DNA from: Epinephelus fuscoguttatus
Lineage: Eukaryota > Chordata > Actinopteri > Perciformes > Serranidae
Direction of reading: 5' to 3'
Assembly (NCBI RefSeq): GCF_011397635.1
Contig: NC_064766.1
Span: 42,390,100-42,454,099, forward strand
DNA: 64,000 nucleotides
Of this stretch, positions 54,701 to 64,000 are shown one piece after another. The notes under the pieces were generated by a model. It saw only the letters and a program-made list of their open reading frames with translations, did not search any database and was not told where the DNA came from. The position numbers and the translations under genes were made by a program. Within the stretch, counting starts at the first letter, position 1. Every line of letters begins with the position of its first letter.

Positions 54701-56319
54701 CATCACCTGTGATCATAGATGTGTGTCATCACCTGTGATCATAGATGTGTTTCATCACCTGTGATCATAGATGTGTGTGTGTGTGTCATCATCTGTGATC
54801 ATAGATTGTGTGTGTCATCACCTGTGATCATAGATGTGTGTGTGTCATCACCTGTGATCATAGATGTGTGTCATCACCTGTGATCATAGATGTGTGTGTG
54901 TCATCACCTGTGATCATAGATGTGTGTGTGTGTCATCACCTGTGATCATAGATGTGTGTGTGTCATCACCTGTGATCATAGATGTGTGTGTCATCATCTG
55001 TGATCATAGATTGTGTGTGTCATCACCTGTGATCATAGATGTGTGTGTGTGTCATCACCTGTGATCATAGATGTGTGTGTCATCACCTGTGATCATAGAT
55101 TGTGTGTCATCACCTGTGATCATAGATGTGTGTCATCACCTGTGATCATAGATTGTGTGTCATCATCTGTGATCATAGATGTGTGTGTCATCACCTGTGA
55201 TCATAGATTGTGTGTCATCACCTGTGATCATAGATTGTGTGTGTGTGTCATCACCTGTGATCATAGATTGTGTGTCATCATCTGTGATCATAGATGTGTG
55301 TGTCATCACCTGTGATCATAGATTGTGTGTCATCACCTGTGATCATAGATGTGTGTGTGTGTCATCACCTGTGATCATAGATGTGTGTCATCACCTGTGA
55401 TCATAGATGTGTGTGTGTGTCATCACCTGTGATCATAGATGTGTGTGTGTGTCATCACCTGTGATCATAGATGTGTGTCATCACCTGTGATCATAGATGT
55501 GTGTGTGTGTCATCACCTGTGATCATAGATGTGTGTCATCACCTGTGATCATAGATGTGTTTCATCACCTGTGATCATAGATGTGTGTGTGTGTGTCATC
55601 ATCTGTGATCATCACCTGTGATCATAGATGTGTGTGTCATCACCTGTGATCATAGATGTGTGTGTGTCATCACCTGTGATCATAGATGTGCATCACCTGT
55701 GATCATAGATGTGTGTGTCATCACCTGTGATCATAGATGTGTGTGTGTGTGTGTGTCATCACCTGTGATCATAGACGTGTGTCATCACCTGTGATCATAG
55801 ATGTGTGTGTGTGTCATCACCTGTGATCATAGATGTGTGTGTCATCACCTGTGATCATAGATTGTGTGTCATCACCTGTGATCATAGATGTGTGTCATCA
55901 CCTGTGATCATAGATTGTGTGTGTCATCATCTGTGATCATAGATGTGTGTGTCATCACCTGTGATCATAGATTGTGTGTCATCACCTGTGATCATAGATT
56001 GTGTGTGTGTGTCATCACCTGTGATCATAGATTGTGTGTCATCATCTGTGATCATAGATGTGTGTGTCATCACCTGTGATCATAGATTGTGTGTCATCAC
56101 CTGTGATCATAGATTGTGTGTGTGTGTCATCACCTGTGATCATAGATGTGTGTGTCATCACCTGTGATCATAGATTGTGTGTCATCACCTGTGATCATAG
56201 ATTGTGTGTCATCACCTGTGATCATAGATTGTGTGTGTCATCACCTGTGATCATAGATTGTGTGTGTCATCACCTGTGATCATAGATTGTGTGTGTCATC
56301 ACCTGTGATCATAGATGTG
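51745..56319. repeat. 4.6-kb minisatellite, each unit with its own GT microsatellite
   Basis: Units consist of CATCACCTGTGATCATAGAT followed by GTGT(GT)n. The core is nearly constant, with variants CATCATCTG, GATCACAG, TAGACG and, mainly in the right part, TAGATTGTG, while n differs from unit to unit (about 2 to over 10). About 145 copies. A single badly diverged unit lies at 54634-54665. The left part is rich in ATCATCTG variants and the right part in ATTGTG variants, showing local spread. Stop-free frames (ITCDHRCV) are artefacts. Confidence 0.97.
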
Positions 56320-57559
56320 AAAGCAAAAGCGACGAGTTCACAAAGACAAAGTCAGGAGGAAAAACTTCAGATTCATGAACAGCAGATGTGATAAAAGTAA
56401 CTGATTACTCTGAAGTACTCAAGTACAAATTCAGGGTACTTGTACTTTCCCTTAGTATTCCTCATACTCTTCCTCCGTCTGAGGGAAATACTTTCACTGC
56501 ACCACCTTCAGGTACATATGAACACACGAGTACACAACAGGATGCAGCAGCGCGCACACACACACACACACAGTGTCAAACTGACTCCTCACTGATGAAC
56601 TCAGCAGCAGTGAAATTATATAATAATAATAATAATAATATGAACATCTTTAATGTTGGTTTAAGTTTTGTTGGACTAAGAGTCTCATCCTACTCTCTAA
56701 TGTGCTATGTGTGAGCTCAGTCCTGCGTGTTCTTTAATGAAGCAATAGGAGAAGATATTCAGTCTCAGTTAATGTAGTTTATTAAGCAGTCAAGGAATAA
56801 AATTACAGAGCTCTGGGTCTCAACTTCGCGTCCCTGACTAACAACAAAGGTGTGTCAGTTCACGAAGTCTGACCTCCTGTCCTTTCCCTGACCCAGTATA
56901 TTTGAGCGTAACAGAGTGTCATTGTGCACGCAAGGCGTTGTCCTCTTCTCATTGGCAGTTCCACTTCCTCCTTCACCACACCACGCCCCTGCCTCGTGTT
57001 AATCTGACTCCTTCCCGCTGGCGGTGGGGGCGTGGTTCCTGTTTTGAAAGACAAGAGAACAACACAACTCCCTACACGTGCTGTACATCACTTTCTATTC
57101 TTTTTACCATATATAAAACTAATTATCTAAGCATTGTGATATGTGCTCCTCAGACTTCATGTCTCTTCCTCTCCTGTACTTCTCCACTTCTGCAAAGCAA
57201 ACACATTCAGATCAGCTGAAATCATCTCAGTATTCTCATTGTTCACATATCTAAAACTTAAATAGTGAAACACAACTGACAGTAAAACACATAAAATCAT
57301 TCTATTCCCAACAGTTTAAAATTAAAGTTCTTTAACTTCACATTTTGTATTTTACTGTAACTATTTCTAATCCGAGCCCTCCCTCCACCTCTGAGGAGTA
57401 ATGATGGTAAGATAGGTGAGCTGATGAAACACACGTCTCAGTAAACTCCTGTCAAGTTTGTTCTCAGCTCAGAACAAACTGATCAGCTGATGAAGGAAAC
57501 GTCTCGGATTGGACATGTTGGTATAAATACAAAAACAAATCTGAGGTGAATCAACGTTT
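56320..57559. other. Intergenic; (AAT)n tract, possible LTR-like stretch
   Basis: An (AAT)n tract at 56621-56641. On the minus strand 57060-56710 has promoter/terminator-like features (GC-rich then AATAAA near 56775, ending CTCACACA) that could be a solo LTR, but I could not find matching TG...CA ends with a target duplication. No gene supported. Confidence 0.4.
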
Positions 57560-58791
57560 TCCTTTTATTAAAACAATGTTAGAATTGAAGTAGTTGTTTT
57601 CCTTCAGTCAAACGTTGGAGCAAAGAGCGCTGACGTGTCTGTGACAGCCAAACACCTGCTGGTTTCTCTGAGGCTCTGAACAGGAAGAGGCAACCGTGGT
57701 GTTCTGGGTGCAGTACTCAGGTTGTCCAGGAGGTGGCGCTGCAGCTGCTTCCACATGTTTCTATCAGACAAAGAGGCGTGGTTAAATGATGAAGCTGACA
57801 CAAACTGATGCTGCCTTCAAAACACGTGTCATCATGCTGCCTGACATCACACACTGGAGCCACGTGAAGCCGCCGCCATTTGGTTCTGTGTTAACATGTG
57901 AAGGCGGGACTTCAGCAGCTCTGTGGTGCCATCTGTGTGAACATGTGTTCTCTCTTCCGTTATCGATCCAACATCTGCTGTCAAGTTTTGATGTGAGCAA
58001 CTGCGTTGGTTTTTGTGAGGCTGCACTTATTATAAATTAACTGATGTTAATGATTTATGATTCAACGTTCAGTGACGTGTTAACCAACAGTTTCAGACTG
58101 AGTTCATTATTTTCAGGAGCAGCTGATTATTTACTTACAGAGTAACTGTAGCTCCGCCTCTAAGCTCCTGACATGGCTGCTCAGTGGACCCTGTGTCTAT
58201 GTCATGTGACCTCCAGTCAGCTGATGTGGGATCAGACAAACGCTCCGGTGGGTCTTTGTCACGGTGCCGCGCTCTGAGAACACTCTGCCTGAGGGCGGCG
58301 CTACAATTCGGCCTTTTGTTCACATCATCTCCCGGCTGACGTTAACCCCACCCACTGTGACCTCTTCACAAAGGCAATGTTTGTTCTGGTGTGACATCAC
58401 TCACCGCCACATTGGAGCCTCACGGACAACATCACAGCTCCATCCTGGGGACGTCACAGGGGCGGTCCTGTAAGAGCCAATCAGAGAGCAGAGATGTCAG
58501 CAGGTGGAGACTCACCTGAAGGACAGGTGCACCTATCAGCTGCCTGGATCAGAACACGCTTCAGCTCGGATTTGTCACCGCCCCCCCCCTCTGTGAACAG
58601 ACTGCTGGGGGAGGGGCTTCAATCGGCCTTTTATGTCATCACTTCCAGGATCAGGACACCTCGAGGTGCAGCTGACGCCAGCTGTGAGCCAACGCCATCA
58701 ACACTCGCTCTGCGCTCAGAGATCGTCAATAACAAATATTCTAACAGTGCTGCTGAGGGAGGGAAAATCAAAGATCGTCACAAATACATGA

Positions 58792-58827
<36 letters not shown>

Positions 58828-60119
58828 CCCTGCTCATATCTAGTACTAACTGTCAGCTCCGTTATTGTTAGGATAATCTGTAGCTATTGTTTTTATATTT
58901 GTCTGCTTTTGCTTTATGTTTGCTTTTTAAATACATTTTCTGCATTGTTTTTAACTATTTATTGTCTTGTCTTAATGATCTCAAACACAATGTTATTGTT
59001 CCTTCAATGTTTTATTTTAATGTATTTCTCTTGTAAAGCACATTGAATTGCCTTGTGTATGAATGGTGCTATATAAATAAAACTGCCTAGCCTAGTATAG
59101 CTGTAACATTACAGCTCTAGATTTACTGCAGTAACACAGCTGAGTGCTTCCTCCATCTGTTGGAGTCATGTTTGTCAGGTTGGCTCCTTCTTTGTTGTTA
59201 ACGTCCAAACGTTCAGCTGACGTGTTCTTCACCTGGTCTCTGACACGTTGTCTCTTCTGATGTAAACTGATGTTGGAAGCAGCATGCTAACAGTAGCTAG
59301 CATACGCTCAAAGACGAGCCTGCTCCCAAAGAGACGAATAAATAAACGCTCCACCATCGGGCTGAATTATCTGACGAGCGCAGGACACATGACCAACCTG
59401 TTGACCAATCAGAAGCCAAAAAAAAGCCGTCCCTCCTTTCATATGTTAAAGATCATGATGTTAAGAGCCGACCTGCCCACTGCTGAACATTTAAAACTTA
59501 TAAACTGTCACAAACAATTAGACATTTGACTTTTACTCCACCTGTTTAACAGTCTACAGCTTTCTGTTGCGTTTACTTTTCCTACATTTTATTTATTTGT
59601 TGTGCAAATGAATTTATTTCAAAATTATTAACGAACATGTGGAACACATAGAGGCCATGTGATGATTTAATTATGACTGATGAATCTGCACAAAGTAAAT
59701 CATTAACATAATCGCCACTCAGCTAGCGCATGCGCAGACAGACGACAGGGTGACGTTGGCGCCACCTAAATGATACTGTTTTCAGTTTGAGTCATAGATA
59801 CGTAATAATGATAATATTAATAACAACGAGTCTACGGTGGAAACACAGGTCTAACTCCATCTTACCGTTAACGGCTCCGTCGGGCCCGGTAGTTCGGTGC
59901 TCAGTCCGCAGGGACAAACGTTAACGTTAGCCGTTAGCCATTAGCCACAGCTGCTAACGTTACCTGTTAGCCACAGCTGCTAACGTTAGCAGGTCATTAA
60001 CACAGCTCACCATGACCACAGCAGCTCAGTGTGACCCGAACAACGTCACTTTGTTCGGCCGTAACATCTTCAGCTCTCGGACAGCTTCATGCTCTGACTA
60101 CCGGTGCAGTCTGCGCCAT
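57560..60119 (-). CDS. Possible unrecognised minus-strand gene (exon candidates only)
   Basis: Signals in one direction suggest a transcription unit, but I cannot name the product. Candidates: ATG at 60119 (MAQTAP then GTAGTC) in a CpG-containing region; 5' exon ending at the GTAAGA donor near 59866; exon 58405-58467 between TCTTACAG and a GTGAGT donor, one open frame (APVTSPGWSCDVV); exon about 58142-58310 ending CT|GTAAGT (DKDPPERLSDPTSADWRSH); last exon 57604-57760 after CTGATAG, in phase, with NMWKQLQRHLLDNLS and stop at 57604; AATAAA at about 57564. Phases between 58405 and 58310 do not join cleanly. It could be a poorly conserved gene, a lncRNA, or chance signals. Confidence 0.3.
58840..59095 (+). 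mobile_element. LINE/SINE-type 3' tail
   Basis: Ends with TTGTAAAGCACATTGAATTG and GGTGCTATATAAATAAAACTGCC, followed by a GCCTAGCCTA run. This is a recognisable retroelement tail (CTTTGAATTGCC...GCTATATAAATAAA) frequent in fish. No ORF is preserved. Confidence 0.6.
59096..59850. other. Nothing recognised
   Basis: No repeat family or exon I can support. Includes short GCTAACAGTAGCTAGC-type palindromic bits. Confidence 0.4.
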
Positions 60120-60369
60120 GTTGTCTTTATAAGATCCATCAACCAATCACAGCTCAACATTCTTCATCTGTTTACACATCCGGTAACTTACCGCCACCTT
60201 CTGGACCGGAGGGCGCCGGGCTGCTTTATCCACACAGCGGAGGAGGAAGTGTCGAGATCCTTCACTACAGGAAAATATTTATACCACACAATAAAAAATA
60301 CTCTGTGACAGTCAAAGTCCTGTATGAAAATGTCCTCAGATTACCCAGCAGCCATCACTGCACATCTGT

Positions 60370-60442
60370 AAACAACAACAACAACAACAACAAAAAACAA
60401 AGAAAAAAGAGTTAGGATTATTATTATTATTATTATTATTGT
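60370..60442. repeat. (AAC)n and (ATT)n microsatellites
   Basis: AAC units at about 60370-60392 and ATT units at about 60417-60440. Confidence 0.9.
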
Positions 60443-60499
60443 TATTGTCATGGGTCATTTTCAGAGTGAAGTCTGGGAAAGTTATGCACGTCAAACACA

Positions 60500-60838
60500 C
60501 TGATCTGTGTTGGATGTCTCAGGTGTGTGTTGGACGTCGCAGGTGCGTGCTGGACGTCTTAGTTGTGTGTGTTGGACATCTCAGGTGTGTGTTGGATGTG
60601 TCAGGTGTGCGTTGGACGTCTCAGGTGTGTGTGTTGGACGTCTCAGTTGTGTGTGTTGGACGCCTCAGCTGTGTGTGTTGGACGTCTCAGCTGTGCGCGT
60701 TGGACGTCTCAGGTGTGTGTTGGACGTCTCAGTTGTGTGTGTTGGACGTCTCAGGTGTGTGTTGGACGTCTCAGTTGTGTGTGTTGGACGTCTCAGTTGT
60801 GTGTGTTGGACGTCTCAGGTGTGTGTGTTGGATGTGAC
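60500..60838. repeat. 20-24-bp minisatellite
   Basis: About 15 copies built on GTTGGACGTCTCAGTTGTGT, with GT-number variation and a GACGTC palindrome in most units. It lies just beyond the inferred 3' end of tmub1. Confidence 0.93.
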
Positions 60839-60918
60839 CTGAGCTCCTGACTTTAAGTTCTCTGACTGGATGAATTTTTCACACAGACTCAAAGAACAAC
60901 AACAAGATAAATAAATGA

Positions 60919-60924
60919 TTTAAT
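60919..60924 (-). terminator. tmub1: Candidate polyadenylation signal ATTAAA for tmub1
   Basis: The minus strand reads ATTAAA about 350 bases after the tmub1 stop; no AATAAA occurs closer. Inference only. Confidence 0.35.
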
Positions 60925-61273
60925 AGAATTTCTTTCTCTTCCACAGCGCTCGCCGACACACAGAGACGTACAGACAGATCCGGTCTACAGTCTGGTGCTG
61001 GTCCGACACCTTCAGGACCAGAAGGAACCAGAAAGTAAAAGAGGCACAATGATGAGAAACCTACAGAGAAACATGTCATCTAAAAATTTAAAATAAGGTC
61101 CTTGTGAACACACGGCGTGTCCATGGCAACAGAAACACAAACAAACATTAACCATCAATGTCTGTTTAGTCCCGCCGGTTCAAGTCCAGGCCGGGTCTGA
61201 GGTCACAGAGAGAGCTCCGCCCCGGCTGCTGACATCACCACAAGGAGAGAGGGAGTAGCCAATCAGAGAGCAG

Positions 61274-61625
61274 CTAGCGGCGGTAGACTCCGAAGGCCAC
61301 CAAGCTGAGGAAGATGGTGACACCGACCAGCGAGGCAGTGGCCGGGGCGGTGAAAAACTGCCGATACTGGATCTGACAGTACCACAGGACTGACAGCATG
61401 AGGACCAGCAGGGGGACCATCAGGCTGCCCACGTTCAAAGCCACCTGCACCTGGTCAGCGGGCCGCGCCCCCCCTGCGGCCCCGCGGCCGGCGTGCTGAG
61501 AGATGTGACAGTGCAGGACGCAGTTATGGACAAGGTTCAGAGAGGCCAGAGTCTGAGCGTCATCTTGCAGCAGTTGACCTTGATAGATCAACCGGACCTG
61601 CTGCTCCTGACCCGCAAAGTAGGTC
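61274..61625 (-). CDS. tmub1: TMUB1, transmembrane and ubiquitin-like domain protein 1 (last exon, 3' part of gene)
   Basis: 116 residues on the minus strand after acceptor TGCCCTTTCAG|G (phase 2 join upstream). It holds the second half of a ubiquitin-like fold, FAGQEQQVRLIYQGQLLQDD ... NCVLHCHIS, then two hydrophobic segments (about residues 68-88 and 96-112 of the exon) separated by LWYCQIQYRQFF, ending FGVYRR. This matches mammalian TMUB1 (FPGREQQVRLIYQGQLLGDD; WYCQIQYRPFF; LSLLAFAMYRP) better than TMUB2. The known protein is an ER/nucleocytoplasmic membrane protein with roles in ERAD and shuttling. The exon or exons for the N-terminal half lie beyond the window, past the arrays that fill the intron. 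The open frame continues through the acceptor into repeat sequence; that part is intronic. Confidence 0.88.
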
Positions 61626-61659
61626 CTGAAAGGGCAGAGGGCAAAGGTCAGAACCAGCC

Positions 61660-63307
61660 TCATAGTAGTGATGTAGTAGTAATGCAGAAGTGATGTAGTA
61701 GTAATGCAGTAGTGATGCAGAAGTGATGCAGTAGTGATGCAGAAGTGATGTAGTAGTGATGCAGTAGTGATGCAGAAGTGATGTAGTAGTGATGCAGTAG
61801 TGATGCAGAAGTGATGCAGTAGTGATGCAGAAGTGATGTAGTAGTGATGCAGTAGTGATGCAGAAGTGATGCAGTAGTGATGCAGAAGTGATGTAGTAGT
61901 GATGCAGTAGTGATGCAGAAGTGATGTAGTAGTGATGTAGTAGTGATGCAGAAGTGATGTAGTAGTGATGTAGTAGTGATGCAGAAGTGATGTAGTAGTG
62001 ATGTAGTAGTGATGCAGTAGTGATGCAGAAGTGATGCAGTAGTGATGCAGAAGTGATGCAGAAGTGATGTAGTAGTGATGCAGTTGTGATGGAGTACTGA
62101 TGCAGAGGTGATATAGTAGTGATGCAGTAGTGATGCATAAGTGATGTAGTAGTGATGCAGAAGTGATGTAGTAGTGATGCAGAAGCGATGCAGTAGTGAT
62201 GTAGTAGTGATGCAAAAGTGATGTAGTAGTAATGCAATAGTGATGAAGTAGTGATGCAGAAGTGATGTAATAGTGATGCAGTCATGATGGAGTAGTGATG
62301 CAGAAGTAATGCAGTAGTTATGTAGTAGTGATGCAGTATTGATGCAGAAGTGATGCAGTATTGATGCAGTCGTGATGCAGAAGTGATGTAGTAGTGATGC
62401 AGTCATGATGCAGAAGTGATGTAGTAGTGATGCAGTAATGATGCAGTCGTGATGCAGAAGTGATGTAGAAGTGATTTAGTAGTGATGCAGAAGTGATGCA
62501 GTAGTGATGCAGTCGTGATGCAGAAGTGATGTGGTAGTGATGTAGAAGTGATGCAGAAGTGATGTAGAGTGATGCAGTAGTGATGCAGTAGTGATGCAAA
62601 AGTGATGTAGTAGTAATGCAGAAGTGATGTAATAGTGATGCAGTCATGATGGAGTAGTGATGCAGAAGTAATGCAGTAGTTATGTAGTAGTGATGCAGTA
62701 TTGATGCAGAAGTGATGCAGTATTGATGCAGTCGTGATGCAGAAGTGATGTAGTAGTGATGCAGTAGTGATGCAGTCATGATGCAGAAGTGATGTAGTAG
62801 TGACGCAGTAATGATGCAGTCGTGATGCAGAAGTGATGTAGAAGTGATTTAGTAGTGATGCAGAAGTGATGCAGTAGTGATGCAGAAGTGATGTAGTAGT
62901 GATGTAGAAGTGATGCAGAAGTGATGTAGAGTGATGCAGTAGTGATGCAGTAGTGATGCAGAAGTGATGTAGAAGTGATGCAGTAGTGATGCAGTAGTGA
63001 TGCAGAAGTGATGTAGTAGTGATGTAGAAGTGATGTAGTAGTGATGCAGTTGTAATGTAGTAGTGATGCAGAAGTGATGTCGAAGTGATGTAGTAGTGAT
63101 GCAGAAGTGATGCAGTAGTGATGCAGTTGTAATGTAGTAGTGATGCAGAAGTGATGTAGTAGTGATGTAGTAGTGATGTAGAAGTGATGTAGTAGTGATG
63201 CAGAAGTGATGCAGAAGTGATGCAGTAGTGATGTAGTGGTGATGTAGAAGTGATGTAGTAGTGATGCAGAAGTGATGCAGAAGTGATGTAGTAGTGATGT
63301 AGTAGTC
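61660..63307. repeat. 11-bp minisatellite in the tmub1 intron
   Basis: Plus-strand monomers GATGCAGTAGT, GATGCAGAAGT and GATGTAGTAGT, about 150 copies with irregular order. An imperfect longer duplication is visible (62270-62560 resembles 62640-62880). An 11-base monomer opens all three minus-strand frames (LLHHYCITSAS repeats); these are not coding. Confidence 0.96.
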
Positions 63308-63893
63308 ACTGCATCTGATCACCACTGCATCATATCACTACTGCATCTGATCACCACTGCATCATATCACTACTGCATCTGATCACTACTGCATCATATC
63401 ACTACTGCATCTGATCACCACTGCATCTGATCACCACTGCATCATATCACTACTGCATCTGATCACCACTGCATCATATCACTACTGCATCTGATCACCA
63501 CTGCATCATATCACTACTGCATCTGATCACCACTGCATCTGATCACCACTGCATCTGATCACTACTGCATCATATCACTACTGCATCTGATCACCACTGC
63601 ATCATATCACCACTGCATCTGATCACCACTGCATCATATCACTACTGCATCTGATCACCACTGCATCTGATCACTACTGCATCTGATCACTACTGCATCT
63701 GATCACCACTGCATCATATCACCACTGCATCTGATCACCACTGCATCTGATCACTACTGCATCTGATCACTACTGCATCTGATCACCACTGCATCATATC
63801 ACTACTGCATCTGATCACCACTGCATCATATCACTACTGCATCATATCACTACTGCATCTGATCACTACTGCATCTGATCACCACTGCAGCTG
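63308..63893. repeat. 16-bp minisatellite, opposite orientation to its neighbour
   Basis: Plus-strand monomers ATCACCACTGCATCTG, ATCACTACTGCATCTG and ATCATATCACTACTGC, about 36 copies. The motif ATCACTACTGCATC is the reverse complement of GATGCAGTAGTGAT in the adjoining 11-bp array, so the two arrays meet head to head at about 63307. The final 107 bases of the window (63894-64000) show nothing recognisable. Confidence 0.95.
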
Positions 63894-64000
63894 ATCGCTG
63901 CTGCACCTCCATAAATCAGTTATTACATTTTTGATGTTTGAACGGTAAATGTTGAAAAAAGTCTCAGTTTTTCACTCATGTCGTGAAAAGTTTGTTTTTG

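Noticed and set aside
51745-56319. CRISPR-like array (regular repeat with variable intervals)
   Set aside because: The variable parts are GT runs, not unique spacers, there are no cas genes, and the setting is a vertebrate genome.
56710-57060. Solo LTR
   Set aside because: Some LTR-like features on the minus strand, but no matching ends with a 4-6 bp target duplication were found.
60012-60308. Plus-strand 98-residue open frame with a CACCATGACC start
   Set aside because: No recognisable domain and the frame lies over the CpG-containing region that better fits a minus-strand start; left as unsupported.
61626-62406. N-terminal extension of the tmub1 frame and three overlapping minus-strand frames (LLHHYCITSAS)
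   Set aside because: Repeat-derived intron sequence upstream of a good acceptor. An 11-bp monomer without stops opens all three frames at once.

Overview
The window reads as euchromatic but extremely repeat-rich DNA from a ray-finned fish, most likely a percomorph teleost. The evidence is vertebrate gene structure (short GT-AG introns, exons of TTC19 and TMUB1, a 15-finger C2H2 protein) together with fish-type mobile elements: a Harbinger copy, a BED-type hAT, a TTAA-flanked MITE, an acanthomorph-type tRNA SINE, and several non-LTR retrotransposon tails. All supported genes lie on the minus strand.

Layout. 1-6.3 kb: intergenic, with a LINE tail, GT microsatellites and a short minisatellite. 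6.37-20.62 kb: the complete ttc19 gene (mitochondrial inner-membrane TPR protein of complex III), ten coding exons on the minus strand. Its introns are swollen by an 18-bp array (9.4-12.95 kb), a 12-bp array (13.9-17.1 kb) interrupted by a 1.13-kb inserted element, and a 1-kb polypyrimidine tract (18.95-20.0 kb). The inserted element carries a 164-nt U1 snRNA-like sequence and a tRNA SINE. 20.7-25.4 kb: upstream DNA with a CACCTG-rich array and a MITE. 25.46-35.74 kb: a C2H2 zinc-finger gene whose introns hold a hAT transposon and a 4-kb array of 19/25-bp monomers. 36.1-48.2 kb: a 44-bp array, then a Harbinger transposon whose subterminal segment is amplified to about 330 copies of a 32-bp unit (10.5 kb). 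49.1-51.5 kb: a dead, 5'-truncated LINE with an 11-bp target-site duplication. 51.7-56.3 kb: an array in which every unit carries its own GT microsatellite. 57.5-60.1 kb: a possible unrecognised minus-strand gene. 61.27-61.63 kb: the last exon of tmub1. 61.66-63.89 kb: two related arrays in opposite orientation inside the tmub1 intron, running almost to the window end.

By my count of the array spans, roughly half of the 64 kb is tandem repeat, built from about a dozen unrelated monomers. Many arrays have monomers divisible by three or lacking stops, so they produce very long open frames that are not genes. I see no new multi-gene system. The most unusual features are architectural: an array whose monomer spans an exon/5' splice-site junction of ttc19 and repeats that splice site about 195 times; an array that runs into ttc19 exon 4 and appears to have replaced its acceptor and first codons; a U1-like RNA sequence inside a TIR element; and a satellite born inside a Harbinger transposon.
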